A DNA stretch of 64,000 nt. It comes from Ceratotherium simum simum (taxonomy: Eukaryota > Chordata > Mammalia > Perissodactyla > Rhinocerotidae). The stretch is taken from positions 17,889,608 through 17,953,607 of the forward strand of contig NW_004454207.1 in the NCBI RefSeq assembly GCF_000283155.1, written 5' to 3'. This document shows positions 44,170 to 55,209 of the stretch, in pieces. The notes under the pieces were generated by a model. That model was not told where the DNA came from and made no database searches. It was given only the letters and a program-made list of their open reading frames with translations. The translations under genes and the position numbers were made by a program. Position 1 is the first letter of the stretch, and every line of letters starts with the position of its first letter.

Positions 44170-44370
44170 GAGAACTAAAATTTAATGAGTGACACCTACG
44201 TGATGCGCATAGGTTATCAGGTTATCAGGTTCTAAGGCAGTCATTCTTATTCCCATTTCCAAGTGAGAACTTTTAGAATCAGAAATGTTAAATATCTCCT
44301 TAAGACTAAACAGCTAATAAATTTCAAGGCCAGGATTTTAACTTAGGATTTTACCCAGTTAAAAATGGCA
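44170..44370 (-). repeat. MIR SINE, antisense
   Basis: AGAACTAAAATTTAATGAGT, GTCATTCTTATTCCCATTTC and CTAAACAGCTAATAAATTTC keep the antisense MIR order. An 11-base tandem repeat of GGTTATCAGGTTATCAGG sits at 44211-44230. Confidence 0.6.
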
Positions 44371-44504
44371 AAGCTTTTACTTCCTCCATTATGTCATAAT
44401 GCGTCCCAATCTACCATACTATACAGTAGTTTCAGGATTTGCGGTAAACTTTAGAAAGGCATATCAATTTCTTTCCGGTTATTTTGCATTATCCTTTGAC
44501 ACAG

Positions 44505-44690
44505 TCATTATTCATTCATTGTTTGATTCAACAAATGTTTACTGAGTGCCTAATATATACCAGTCATTTATCAAGATGCTAAAGACATAGTGATAAACGA
44601 GACAAATTCCCTATTCTTATTGAGCTTCCATTCTAGTGGGGAAGACAGATATAAACACAGAAATAAAAAATAGAATACAGTGTCGGGTAA
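44505..44690 (-). repeat. L2 3' end, antisense
   Basis: TGATTCAACAAATGTTTACT, GAGTGCCTAATATATACCAG, GAGCTTCCATTCTAGTGGGG and AAGACAGATATAAACACAG reproduce the antisense L2 3' terminus well. Confidence 0.8.
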
Positions 44691-45242
44691 CTAAAGAAAA
44701 GTATCGCAGGGTTAAGGGCTGAAAGGTGATAGAGGTTAGGAGTCATATTAGGCTTTATAAATAAGAAGGGGTGGAGCTCCCGGGTTGGTGACCATGTGGA
44801 AATTTGCGGAGAGTGGCGCGTGGGAGAGGGCATGGAAGCTTCGTGCCCTTTCCCCTTACCTTGCCCCATGCAACTCTTCCATCTGGCTGTTCCTGAGTTA
44901 TAGCCTTTTATAATAAACCATAATCTAACTGAGACTTGAGAAACAAGACTGCATCGAAGCAAGGAAGAACAGTTTAGAGAAAAAGAAAGAAAAATTTCTT
45001 CAGGAAAAGTTTCCATATCTTTCTAAAGCCCGGAAGTCAAGTCTCGTCTAAGATGTCTGAGCTTCTAATCTACTATTTTGTTTTTCTGGGATAAAAGTCT
45101 ATATACAAAAGTAAATATATATTAAGTGGTTTATAAAGGAAAAAAAGTAAGAAAGAGTGATGGAGGTGCCTATAAATATCAATACAGGTCTAATAATCAA
45201 GCTTCTCCAATTATAAAGAACTAAGATTAAAAAGATATTCCA
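44691..45242. other. Unassigned; possible old repeat tail
   Basis: 44830-44935 contains CATCTGGCTGTTCCTGAGTT, ATAGCCTTTTATAATAAACC and ATAATCTAACTGAG, resembling the 3' part of a common mammalian repeat with AATAAA. The minus-strand frame 44633-45016 crosses this boundary and is not credible as a gene. Confidence 0.35.
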
Positions 45243-45450
45243 GGGCCGGCCCCGTGGCTTAGCGGTTAAGTGCGCGCGCCCCGCTGCTGGCGGCCTGGGT
45301 TCGGATCCCGGGCACGCACGGACGCACCGCTTCTCCGGCCATGCTGAGGCCGCGTCCCACATACAGCAACTAGAAGGATGTGCAACTATGACGTACAACT
45401 ATCTACTGGGGCTTTGGGGGAAACATAAATAAATAAAATTATAAAAAAAA
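45243..45450 (+). mobile_element. ERE1-type SINE, youngest-looking copy
   Basis: Clean sense ERE with head GGGCCGGCCCCGTGGCTTAG, an A box TGGCTTAGCGGT (45255-45266) and a B box GGTTCGGATCC (45298-45308). It keeps a CpG-rich body, the ACTAGAAGGATGTGCAACTA block, TAAATAAATAAAATT and an A tail. Flanks AAAAAGATATTC (45229-45240) and AAAGATATTA (45451 on) are the target duplication. It lacks the hairpin tail unit of the other copies. Retained CpGs and both boxes imply recent insertion and possible pol III transcription. Confidence 0.95.
45255..45308 (+). promoter_or_regulatory. Internal RNA polymerase III promoter (A and B boxes) of the ERE1 copy
   Basis: A box TGGCTTAGCGGT and B box GGTTCGGATCC are close to the tRNA-gene consensus (TGGCNNAGTNGG and GGTTCGAANCC). 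Spacing of about 31 bases is within the functional range for tRNA-derived SINEs. Activity is inferred only. Confidence 0.7.
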
Positions 45451-45463
45451 AAAGATATTACAA

Positions 45464-46017
45464 ATAATACTCTCCTCTATGCTTAATTGCTTTGAAAACG
45501 AATTAATTTGTATTACTATGAAATAATCATTGAGAAAGACTGGAAAAGAACAAGATTTTAGAGTAATAATAATAACAAAATGTCTTTCAAGACTTGTATT
45601 GACCTGTCAGTATTCTGCCTCCAGTATCATCTTAGATCATATGTAAGTGTAGGAACTCCGGCCTTCAAGTTCAGAGATCCTCACTCCTCAGCCTTACAAC
45701 TGTCTTTCCCGTTGATCTTGTCCTAAAATATGATCCCCTTTAAAAAATTTAAAGACACTTTATTTCTACTTCTGTTACAAATGACAGACTCCTAAAAAGT
45801 CAGACATATTTTCATTTTCCTTTTTTCTTTCCATAACATTCTAAATATTAACACACAGAACCACATATGAATTAAACATTATTTTCATCATGAGTGGGTT
45901 TAAAAGGGATCAGCAAGAAAAACGTAAGCTTGACACTGTAGAGGAAATGAGATTGAAGACAATTCTTATTTTAATGCCGTTTACCAAGAAGGCAATAGAG
46001 AAAAGTGATGAAAATTC
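45464..46017. other. Unassigned DNA
   Basis: No repeat or gene identified. Confidence 0.4.
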
Positions 46018-46258
46018 AAGTGAGTTCTAAAGTCAAATTACCTTGTGTTCAAACCCCAGATTTGCTGGTGACTTGCTGTATGATTTGAGCAAATTACTAG
46101 ACCTTTTGTATTCTTCATATGTGAAAGGGCATCATGACTGTACACGTGTCATACGTTCATTTTAAAGAATAAGTAAGATAAAAATGTAGTGTTCTTAGTG
46201 CAGCACCAGGCACTTAATAAGACACTACAGATAGATATAAGTTAATATTATTTTTACC
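46018..46258 (+). repeat. MIR SINE
   Basis: GTTCAAACCCCAGATTTGCT, GGTGACTTGCTGTATGATTT, GAGCAAATTACTAGACC and CAGCACCAGGCACTTAATAA follow sense MIR from its head to its tail. Confidence 0.8.
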
Positions 46259-46314
46259 ATTGATGAATAGATAGGTTTAAGGACAAAAGGTATTTTTCCT
46301 ATCTCATCTGAAAA

Positions 46315-46460
46315 ACTCCTTTGTATATTTCAAAACTCATCTTGAACATCACCTTTCCTGTCAAGGCTTCTATGATTCCCCAGGGAGACTTAGGTGCCCT
46401 TTTCTTGTGCTCCCATAGCACTTTGTTCCTAATTCTAAGTTAGCATTGTAAAGGGGTACG
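46315..46460 (+). repeat. L2 LINE fragment
   Basis: ACTCATCTTGAACATCACCT, CAAGGCTTCTATGATTCCCC and CTCCCATAGCACTTTGTTCC match the sense L2 segment upstream of its terminus. Confidence 0.7.
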
Positions 46461-47973
46461 GGCGACTCTCTTTTCAGTGGCTACTAAATCAATGGTCTTA
46501 ACTGAAGTTTTCTAAATACAAACCCTAAGATAGATTCAGGTGCAACTGATTTATTCAGGAAGTGCTCCTGAGAGAAACTGGAAAGGGGAATGGGGATACC
46601 AGAAGAGACAAAACCAAACAAAGGGGTGATTTCAGGTGAAGTCCCACTTGTAGTCTGATCCCACAGGGGGCTCTGGAGCATATATTATAACTCAGAGTTT
46701 GTTATTCTTTAAAGTGCAGAAGCTGGGCTTTCATGATACCTCACCAGTCAGTCGTTGGCTAAGGGGGTGGGATGGGGCATAAACTCTCAGGTACTTCCAG
46801 CTTTCTGCAGGCAATGCTCTGAAGACGGTCTCAGGCGAGAGCCATTAAAAACAAAGCACACAGAAGATAGGCCATAGGGGCATACAAGTCAAGGCGGGGA
46901 GGAATCTGGGTGTAGCACCAACAGTGTCTGACCCACAGTCCTTTCTTAATGAACTCCTACTATTTTAATGACTTTATTCCCAGCTCCCCTATACCACCAT
47001 ATTGCTTCTGGTTCCTGGCTCAGTGCCAAGAGGGGTTGGCCTCAGAAGTCCCTTTTTATAGTAAATAGCATCCTAACTTATGGCAATAACCAGAGTGCCT
47101 TCTGGCCTCAGCCTGGAACAATGTTGACACACCCTACAGGAGCCTCTGATGGCTGACATTCCTGCTGCTGCCACCAGGGCAGCTGCTATGGGCTGAAGTT
47201 GTTGCCAGAGAGTGCCACAATCCTTAGGCAGGCACTTTGCCACTCTTCCTGCCCCACTCCAGCACCTTTCCAACCTCTATGGTTGATTTTATGGTGATTG
47301 CTGTCTCTTCTGATCAACAATAGCTTACACAGGGCTGTAAATCTGGCTTCCTTCCAACCCTACCCACCACAGGCACCTAGATGGCCGCTTGCCTCATCTT
47401 TTGTTTGAAGACTTGCTGCCCAATACTTTTGCCTAAATCATAATATCCATTCCACTCTAGCAGTTCCATTCAGGAAAGAGAAATTGCCTTTGTCCCTTCC
47501 AATTAAAAATTTAAAAGTTCTGTCTCCTTATTTGATGTTCCTGCCACTCTACATGGAGTTGCATCATTAATATCTCAGGGTATCGAAATCTGTCACCCAC
47601 ACCTTCTGTTTCACAGTTGGAATCTGTCTTATAAATAGAATACTCTTATTGTTAGAAAACATTCAAGAATTGAAAAATTTGTGTTCAAAATTTATCATTA
47701 TTATTTTCATATATAATATACCCATATTTTAGAAAGTTATGTCTATACAATGCAGGATTCAGTGACATTTTCTCATATATCATCATTCTCTATTATAAAA
47801 TTAGAGACTCTCTCCAATAGAAGAAAGAAAAGAGCTGTTGCATGATGGAAATTTATTGTGTAATCAAAAAATGCTAAAAGGAAAGTCTTATATGATACTT
47901 TTGCTTGAATCAAGACTCTCTAGTCAGAAATGGGTTTCCATAGATACATGGGTAGATTAGATAGATGATCGAT

Positions 47974-48007
<34 letters not shown>

Positions 48008-48039
48008 TAATAGTGTAGGTTACAATAATTTCTTTCCAC
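46461..48039. other. Unassigned, partly GC-richer DNA
   Basis: 46500-46960 looks like an old dispersed repeat (GGTGCAACTGATTTATTCAG, GATTTCAGGTGAAGTCCCAC) of unassigned family. 46960-47420 is C-rich without a clear match; the two open frames there (46968-47156 plus, 47073-47273 minus) overlap on opposite strands and neither shows a domain. 47640-47940 is plain AT-rich DNA. Confidence 0.35.
47957..48005. repeat. (GATA)n microsatellite
   Basis: About eight uninterrupted GATA units preceded by imperfect ones. Likely polymorphic. Confidence 0.95.
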
Positions 48040-48200
48040 TTTGTTGCTCATTTATTCTACAATATTTATGGAGCCCCTACTACTGAGGTAGGCCTTGGGA
48101 ATAAAAGATGATAAAGAAATCAGAACTGCCTTTAAGGCATCATAATCTAGTAGGAAAGGCAGACATGAAAAGAAATAATTATAATACAATGCTAAAGGTA
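48040..48200 (-). repeat. L2 3' end, antisense
   Basis: CAATATTTATGGAGCCCCTA, CTGAGGTAGGCCTTGGGAAT and CATCATAATCTAGTAGGAAA follow the antisense L2 terminus. Confidence 0.65.
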
Positions 48201-48294
48201 CCATAAAAAAATCAAAAGCAAAAAGTAAAAACACCATTCGCAACAACTAACTTTATCTTGAATTTGCATCACACTTTGTTCAGTTAGTGAACTA

Positions 48295-48545
48295 ATGACT
48301 GATGCTCACTCAGCTCAGCCCACTCAGTTACATTCTTTTTCCTTGCGACTGCCTTAGAAATCATCACATAATCCTATATTTCTTTACTTGTCCATCTCCC
48401 TGACTAGATGCTGAGTTTCTTCAATACAGGATTTTGTCTGATTGTCTTTGCATCCAAAGCATCAAATATCATTTTTGGCATTTAAAAGTGTTGCTCCTCA
48501 ATAAATGCTCGTTAACTGAATGAATGAGTGAATAAATGAACTGGA
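48295..48545 (+). repeat. L2 3' end
   Basis: CTAGATGCTGAGTTTCTTCA, GATTGTCTTTGCATCCAAAG, CTCAATAAATGCTCGTTAAC and TGAATGAATGAGTG reproduce the sense L2 terminus. It lies next to an antisense L2 end, giving two convergent-type fragments. Confidence 0.8.
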
Positions 48546-50144
48546 CAAAGGATAGAAAGGGAAGAATTTCTTTGAAGTCTTCACATATAAGTTTGTATTT
48601 AAACTACTGAGGATCACATATTATCCAGCTAAAATTCTGACACTCCAAGTGAGGTTGAGAAGATCGCCTAATGTTCTGGGCTGGCCCTGATTTTGTTTTC
48701 TTACCCTAAGCCCCAGACTTGGCAAATTCGGCATACCTGTCTCCATCCACGACGCTAAAGCTCCATAGGGACAGAAAATGGTGCACCTTCCAGAGCAGTT
48801 TGTAAGATGTGCTGGAAAGAACTGAATATTTCCTATATCAAGAACAGGATCTCGTAAACACTTGTTGGATCCAATTCTGGTAATGTTTGGCTTTTAAAAA
48901 ATCATCTAGAAGGTTATTATTTGTTGTCCCTGCAGTGCCATTAGATGACTGCTGCCTCAGCCTTTTGCAAGCAACTATGGCGAGTTTTAAAATCAAGTAG
49001 CAGTGCAGGGGTGCAATTCTCCCGGTTCTCTAATGCAGTTCGACTTCATGCCTTAGTATTTTTGAATCCATTGTTATGTGATTCTTGATGGGCTTTCTAA
49101 AGAGTATTTAGGAGTAAGAGTGTTCTGCTGTTGACTTTCAGGTATTCAAATATTTTTCCCTTTTTTGAAATACAGTCTAAAACTTCTGGCTGCATGTTAG
49201 ATTTAACTCTAATAACCTAAGTATTCCCATCATAGAAGTTTAGCTATACAGATAATCATTCTGTCCCGCTAAGTTCCATAAACTATATTTGCCCCAAATG
49301 TCTCTTTATAAGGTTCTAGAAAAGTGTTAGTTTGGAAGACAGATGTCTTCTTGAAATTTTTGCTTACTGACTCTAAAGGGGAAATTTAGGCTGAGAAAAA
49401 CCAAATAATGCTTCTTTCCTTTTCCTTCAAAATAAGCAGGAAGTGGATTCCAAAAGTCTGGAGGTTCAATACTCTCAACTGGAGACAAACTTGCCTTGTG
49501 TTCATTCTTGAGAAGGCGCTCCTGATATACTCACATGGCACCATATTGAATGGAGCGGCAACTCAGCTAGCTTGTCCTCTCCTCCTTCTCTTTTTACTTC
49601 TGAGTCCTTCATCCCCTTCTTTCTTTCTCTGTAACCTTGAGCACCTTCATTTGACCCTGCGACTCTCCCTGTTACTAAGCTCTTGCTTTCTGTGAAGAAG
49701 CCTGTTTGATTTCTTTCAATTCTTGTTTTGCAGAAGAACTTCAAAATGTTCAAAAGAAACAATGTTCTGACTTTCCTAAGAAGTTAAATTGGATCATTCC
49801 CCTGGTGAAAGTGACTTGCTGTGAGTGTATTCCAAGATGCTAGGGTATCTCCTATAAAAGAGAGTTCAAAGTTAGTGGAAAAATAAGGAAAGATTCAAAA
49901 GTTGTACTGAGAATCAGAGTTATTTAGGAGCAGCTGGTGTCCACATGGGGGTTTAAAATGCAATGAGCACCTGTCTTCTAAATATCTGGTAAGCATAAAT
50001 TGTAATGTGTATCTCATAATCTGTAAAATGGCCTGGTGCTTTTATGAGAAGAAATATAATCATACAAATAGAGAAGAATTAATTCAGTGACAATATTCCT
50101 TATTGGCTTTTTTAAGTAGAAACATAGCATGTAACATGTTTTAC
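48546..50144. other. Low-repeat stretch, unassigned
   Basis: 1.6 kb with no transposon I can name. 48900-49330 has a balanced composition and unusual words such as CAACTATGGCGAGTTTTAAA and GCAATTCTCCCGGTTCTCTA. It may be single-copy DNA. The overlapping open frames at 49408-49695 (+) and 49502-49762 (-) are not supported as genes. Confidence 0.35.
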
Positions 50145-50310
50145 TAAAAGGGACCTAAAAGATAATTTAGACTCATGACCTCATTTTGTAAAGAAGGAAA
50201 TTGTCCTCTAAGAAGATCATAGTATCTTTTCATGATAACACAGCTGCACTGGGAGAAGTAAAACTAGGACTCAGGACTCCTGCTTCTTACCATGCTCTTC
50301 TCACTTGAAG
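50145..50310 (-). repeat. MIR-type fragment, antisense
   Basis: CATGACCTCATTTTGTAAAG, AAGGAAATTGTCCTCTAAG and ATAACACAGCTGCACTGGG resemble the antisense 3' half and core of a MIR-class SINE. Confidence 0.5.
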
Positions 50311-50974
50311 AGTCAAGTCAATGAATTTGCAGGGTGTTTGCTAAAACAGGGTTCTTACACTGGGATCTTTGGAAGGTATTTGTAGATCTTCTATAATTTC
50401 AGGTAAATTTCAGTGTGAATGTGTATTTTCCTCTGGGGAGAGCATTGCTTCCAAAAGACTCAGAATAGCCCATACTCCCTCCTTTCCCCCAGAAAAGCAA
50501 GGTATAAAAACTATTCAACTAAATAAATATTTGTTTTCTCTTAATATAAAAATCATGGATAAATGTTTTAATGCTATATCCTCCTTACTTTCCTCAGCTA
50601 TCCACATCTGAAGTTAGTCTAGCTTCAGTTCTAGTTCAGTCGTCCATGGAAAAGTCAAAGGACTATGGAGTGAAAAAAAAAATTCCATGCACCTTGACCT
50701 TACATAATTCATCTCTTAAGAGATCTTTCTTTTACACACTCCACCTCTACATGTGGTTTCCATTTCCTCACCACTTATCCCACTTACCTCCTCCCCCAAC
50801 TTCTTCCTGACTGTTAAAATCTAACTTATAAGTGTACTAGTACATAGTAAGACAGCTCTCTTAGGTAACTAGAGTCCTCTTGGGAAAATTCAGTAAAGGG
50901 GTTTGTTGTTTGCTATTTTTAATTTATCCAACTAAATTCCCTTACTATATGTTGTTCATTCTTGTAGCATGGTT
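50311..50974. other. Unassigned DNA
   Basis: No gene or named repeat. 50720-50810 is C/T-rich. Confidence 0.4.
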
Positions 50975-51460
50975 GCCTTTTTGACAATTTTCTTTTCTCA
51001 GCTAATATAACACTATTCTCTCTTCATTTGGCTCTGATTCTTCTTTCTTCTCCCACCTGTTGACTCCATATATCCCAAAATCTTTAGTTCTTGACCTTCC
51101 TCATATACATAATATGTTATACACATTCTCTCAGGGAGTTCATCCATTCTGAAGATTTAAATGTGCTCTCTCCACCAAGGAATCCCAAATCTACCTCTCC
51201 AGCCTCTTTCCTAACATCTTATATTTCCAATCAGTCAGATTTAATCCCAGTTTATTGTATATTCCTCCATCAAATAAGGACCATCTCCACATATCATCAA
51301 AGGAAATGAATCTCTTCTTTACAAATTGAATCTCCCTTCTACATTCCAAGTGTCCGACAACAGCACCAACTTTTTCACAATCTCCAAATTAAGACATTGA
51401 AACTATTTTTTGACATCCTATTGTCTTTCATTGACAGCATCCAAGAACTATCCACATCCT
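50975..51460 (+). repeat. L2 LINE internal region
   Basis: TCAGCTAATATAACACTATT, CTCTCTTCATTTGGCTCTGA, GAATCCCAAATCTACCTCTC and CAGCCTCTTTCCTAAC follow L2 upstream of the 3' third (the segment encoding the end of the reverse transcriptase). No open frame is retained. Confidence 0.65.
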
Positions 51461-51494
51461 ATTTGTTTTTCCCACTGTATATCTTTTGCTTTCA

Positions 51495-51660
51495 TTAGGT
51501 TATTTAATAAACAAATGTTTTTGAGAATTCATTAGGTGCCAGATGATTGCTAGATGCTATGGGGGGAACCAAGATAAATGAAACACTGTTTTGGCCCTCT
51601 AAAAAGTTACTCTCTAACGAGGAGTATGAAGCATATTTACAAATAGTTACAATATAAGTC
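51495..51660 (-). repeat. L2 3' end, antisense
   Basis: AATAAACAAATGTTTTTGAG, AATTCATTAGGTGCCAGATG and ATTGCTAGATGCTATGGGGG follow the antisense L2 terminus. Confidence 0.6.
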
Positions 51661-52907
51661 CTTAATAGCACTGCCATTGGCTACCCCTGGTTTCAATTAT
51701 GCCTCAGTTATGCCTTGCTGTTATTGACTTTTCCCAAATCCATATCCGTCTATAGGGTTTATTTCAGACTTTTCTGTTCTACACACCTTACTTTATTTAT
51801 TTTTATTTCCTTACTTTTTCACTCATGGTCCTTCCAATTACATGACTTATTTGATTTTTTCTCTCTTCTGTGCCTATATGTAGAAGGATATGACTCCGTA
51901 ATCCTTCTGTTGATCCAGTGGAGTTTTTTTGAGTCCTGCCCTTTGGCAATCAGCATCAACCAGAGGATAACCTGGACATGCACTTTCCTATCTGAAGAGC
52001 TGATTTTAATTAACTGGAGCTTCCTTTCTCCAACTTTCTTTGCCTTTGAAAAGCTGAGATCATTTATTGCAAACACAGCTCTGGCTGTGTTTCTCTCACA
52101 GGGGGAGATCTGTCTTTTGAAGTCAGGCTAAAGATGACCTTCCAGGCCTTGTAAGATACCTAAGTCATTTCTGAGTATCCTTCTTTTCCTACCTGGAACA
52201 CTTTGGTATGCTACAAGCTGTGATAAAGTGATCCCTAGGCCCAAATTAATGAAAGGGGCATGACTGACCAATAAACAAAAAACTGGGCCCAGTGTTTGGT
52301 AGCCCAGTGCAAGAAGGAAAGCTACGGAAACCTTAGCACCCATGCCTGTTGATTTCCTGCTTTCAATATCCATATTCTATTCCATAATTGAACTCTCAGC
52401 TCCCCTAAAATTCCTATACTGCTATCATGGATGTTTTATACAGCATCCCATCCTGTGTGTTAACTGCCATGTCACACAATTGAGTGGAGAGAGGACAACA
52501 AATCACTCATGCCTAGTTTTTGAGCTTTTGTCAATTCCAGTTCTCCGGCAAAAGGCTGCCAAAGCAAAAACCTATTCTTAAAACCAGGTATATTTGTTTG
52601 TATTTCTTCTGCCATTAATTAACCCATGAAAGCATCATTTTCACACTCTTTTTTTAAAAAAACAAGAAATCCATTTTATTCAACTGCTCTAAGATCTTAT
52701 GAGAAAACAGTTATTGAAACATGATTTTGTTTAGTTTTAGGCTAAGATTTTACAGATCATCTATAAATAAAGAAGAAAAGAGAGGTAATAGCCACATTCT
52801 TGGTTGGATCTTATTTCTAATCTGAAAGGTTATCCAATTGATTAATGAAACAAAGCTGGTAAATATAATTAACTACCTTTGAAAGCACTCCTTCTGCTCT
52901 CTCTCTC

Positions 52908-52960
<53 letters not shown>

Positions 52961-54179
52961 GGCTGATTTGCAACTTTATATTTTATATTCTGGGAAATCT
53001 CACCTTTCAATTCTCTGTTTAGAAAACAGAAATTCAACATCCCTCAAATATTCATTCCTGTGACTCTGATGGTAGGGGGCGGTGTAGGTCACTAAGAAGA
53101 ATTATAAGGGTATAGTGACATCTACAGGTAGCATGTATATTGTTAAATAGGATGTAGTTACCATCTGCTGAGGAATGGACTGTTCGGACAAGCCTCTTTG
53201 CCTTACATTCATTCAAATGTTCTTGCCCACAGTAACCAATAGGGAAGCTTAAACCAATTAAACTGGAATAGCTGATGTAAGAGATCTTGCTAAAATTAAA
53301 ATCCATGTAATAAATGGGGCTTTGCTTTATTCAGTTTCTTAGACCTAGTTTATCTTCATTTTTGAAATGGGAATGGCAGTTTGATTGGCAGATCATTCTG
53401 AAAATCTATGTAAGGCATACATATATATATACTTGATAAAAGTAGTCACTGCAAATTCATGGAAATCACAGAGAAAGAATATACCAATCAGAAATTCAAT
53501 AAGTCATTCTCGGTTCTCAATGATAAAAGAGGCAAAATAAAACTTTTTGGAAGGTCTGTTCCAGTAGTAACAGTTCAGGTTAACATTATGTTGGAAGTTA
53601 TTCCTACATTTTCTTAATGACAGGACTGGGGAGAACAATAACAATGGAGGGATTGAATAATAAAGTATAAGCTAATTAGGCTCATTGGTGTCAATTATTT
53701 TGCTATCTGGGTAAAAACAAAACAAATCAGGGAAAGGAAAAGATAAAATTTAAGCTCCTTGAAGGGTGAGATTATGTGTTGTAACTCTTTGTATTTCTCA
53801 TGGTGGCTAGACATACATAGGGAATAGCTGATAAATTAGGAAAAAAATAAATAAGATGTAAAGCTGCTTTTCAAAGCTCTTTATTCTACCGTCTATTAAT
53901 TTAGTAGAAAAAAATGAGAAGTTTAAGAATAATTGGGATTTAGCAGTCAAGCTGCTAAGACATCTTTATCAGTATCCACTTTGTGCAAAGTGCTACGCAG
54001 AACTGCTTAAACGTGAAAAAATCCAACTGTTTAATTAGTTCTTATTACTTGTCTTCTTTTTCTTCCTATGTCTTTCTACTTCCAATACTTACTCAGCATC
54101 AAAGAGGGATACCCTAAAAATATATCTTTTCCCCAAGAATTTCAAGTATTTTTCCATTTCTAGGCTTTTGTTTATATGT
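51661..54179. other. Long unassigned stretch with a microsatellite
   Basis: 2.5 kb, largely without repeats I recognise. The plus frame 51715-52131 (138 codons) is T-rich and hydrophobic by composition, lacks a known domain and has no flanking splice or promoter evidence. 52896-52956 is a CT/TG microsatellite. 53330-54000 may be single-copy DNA. Confidence 0.35.
52896..52956. repeat. (CT)n-(TG)n compound microsatellite
   Basis: About eight CT units, then more than twenty uninterrupted TG units. Likely length-polymorphic and a Z-DNA-forming candidate. Confidence 0.97.
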
Positions 54180-54461
54180 TTTCATACTGTAATCTAGAAT
54201 ATCCTTTCTTTCTCTGAATGCACAAATCCTACCAGTTCGAATGTCCTGTTTTCTGTGAAGTCTTTCCTAGGTGAGTCAAAATGGAGTTATTTCTTCCTCT
54301 TTGAATTCTCAGAATACTCTTATGTCACCTATTATCTTTTACCTTGATATTAAAATATTTATTTATCTGTTTTAGCTCTCCTCAGATACCTTGAGGGCAA
54401 GGACAATTCTGGATATTTTTATTTATTGCCATGTATACTTTGGATGCTCAATAAGTATTTG
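54180..54461 (+). repeat. L2 3' end, left part
   Basis: CACAAATCCTACCAGTTCGA, TGAAGTCTTTCCTAGGTGAG, CTTGAGGGCAAGGACAATTC and GATGCTCAATAAGTATTT are in L2 order. The final GTTGAATGAATGAAG is displaced to 54720 by the ERE. Confidence 0.8.
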
Positions 54462-54710
54462 GGGGGACTGCCCGGTGGCATACTGGTTAAGTTCACGCAT
54501 TCTGTTTCTGCGGCCCAGGGTTTACCGATTCAGATCCTGGGTGTGGACCTACTCACTGCTCATCAAGCCATGCTGAGGCAGCAACCCACATAGAAGAACT
54601 AGAAGGACCTACAACTAGGATATACAACTATGTGCTGGTGCTTTGGGGAGAAAAAAAAGTAAAAGAGGAAGATTGGCAACAGATGTTAGCTTAAGGCCAA
54701 TCTTCCTCAA
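54462..54710 (+). mobile_element. ERE SINE nested in L2
   Basis: Head GGGGGACTGCCCGGTGGCAT, B-box-like GATTCAGATCC, ACTAGAAGGACCTACAACTA, and a perfect hairpin tail unit. The stem arms are 54665-54677 and 54696-54708, 13 bp with no mismatch and an 18-nt loop. Flanks TAAGTATTTG (54452-54461) and AAAGTTTTTG (54711-54720) are a diverged target duplication. Confidence 0.92.
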
Positions 54711-54735
54711 AAAGTTTTTGTTGAATGAATGAAGT
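54711..54735 (+). repeat. L2 3' end, right part
   Basis: TTGTTGAATGAATGAAG completes the L2 interrupted at 54461. Confidence 0.75.
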
Positions 54736-54945
54736 AAAAGATTCACCCTGTGGAAGCTGAATAACTATTCAAGAATTAGAGGATTACGAAAATAAGTTCA
54801 CAAGGCCATCAGTTGGTCCTTGTTTTAAGAAGTCTGTATTCTTAAAGATCTCCTCTTTTGACATAAATCAAGATCTTAAACACTGTTTAATATTTCACCC
54901 ATGTGCTTATCTGAGAAGGAAGAATAAGGTTAAACAACTACGGCT

Positions 54946-55199
54946 AGGGGCCGGCCAGTGGCGCAAGCAGTCAAGTGCGCGCACTCCGCTGCGGCGGCCC
55001 AGGGTTTGCCGGTTCAGATCCCGGGCGCACTGATGCACTGCTTGGCAGGCCATGCTGTGGCAGCGTCCCATATAAAGTGGAGAAAAATGGGCACGGATGT
55101 TAGCCCAGGGCCAATTTTCCTGAGCAAAAAAAGGAGGAGGATTGGCAGATGTTAGCACAGGGCTGATCTCCTCACAAAAACAAAACAAAACAAAAAAAA
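54946..55199 (+). mobile_element. ERE SINE
   Basis: Sense ERE with GGGGCCGGCCAGTGGCGCAA, GCCGGTTCAGATCCCGGGCG and two hairpin-type units in the tail, ending in an AAAAC-rich A tail. Perfect target duplication AACTACGGCT (54936-54945 and 55200-55209). The minus-strand frame 54907-55296 is a chance frame across the SINE. Confidence 0.95.
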
Positions 55200-55209
55200 A
55201 ACTACGGCT

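Noticed and set aside
44633..45016. 127-codon frame on the minus strand
   Set aside because: Crosses an L2 end and an unassigned repeat; no domain or conserved start.
45255..45308. tRNA gene
   Set aside because: A and B boxes are present, but the sequence is the head of an ERE SINE with an A tail and target duplication; no complete cloverleaf or anticodon arm.
47950..48005. CRISPR-like array
   Set aside because: It is a GATA microsatellite with no spacers, and the window is a mammalian nuclear genome.
51715..52131. 138-codon frame rich in Phe, Leu and Ser, membrane-like
   Set aside because: T-rich DNA produces hydrophobic frames by chance. No family match and no gene context.
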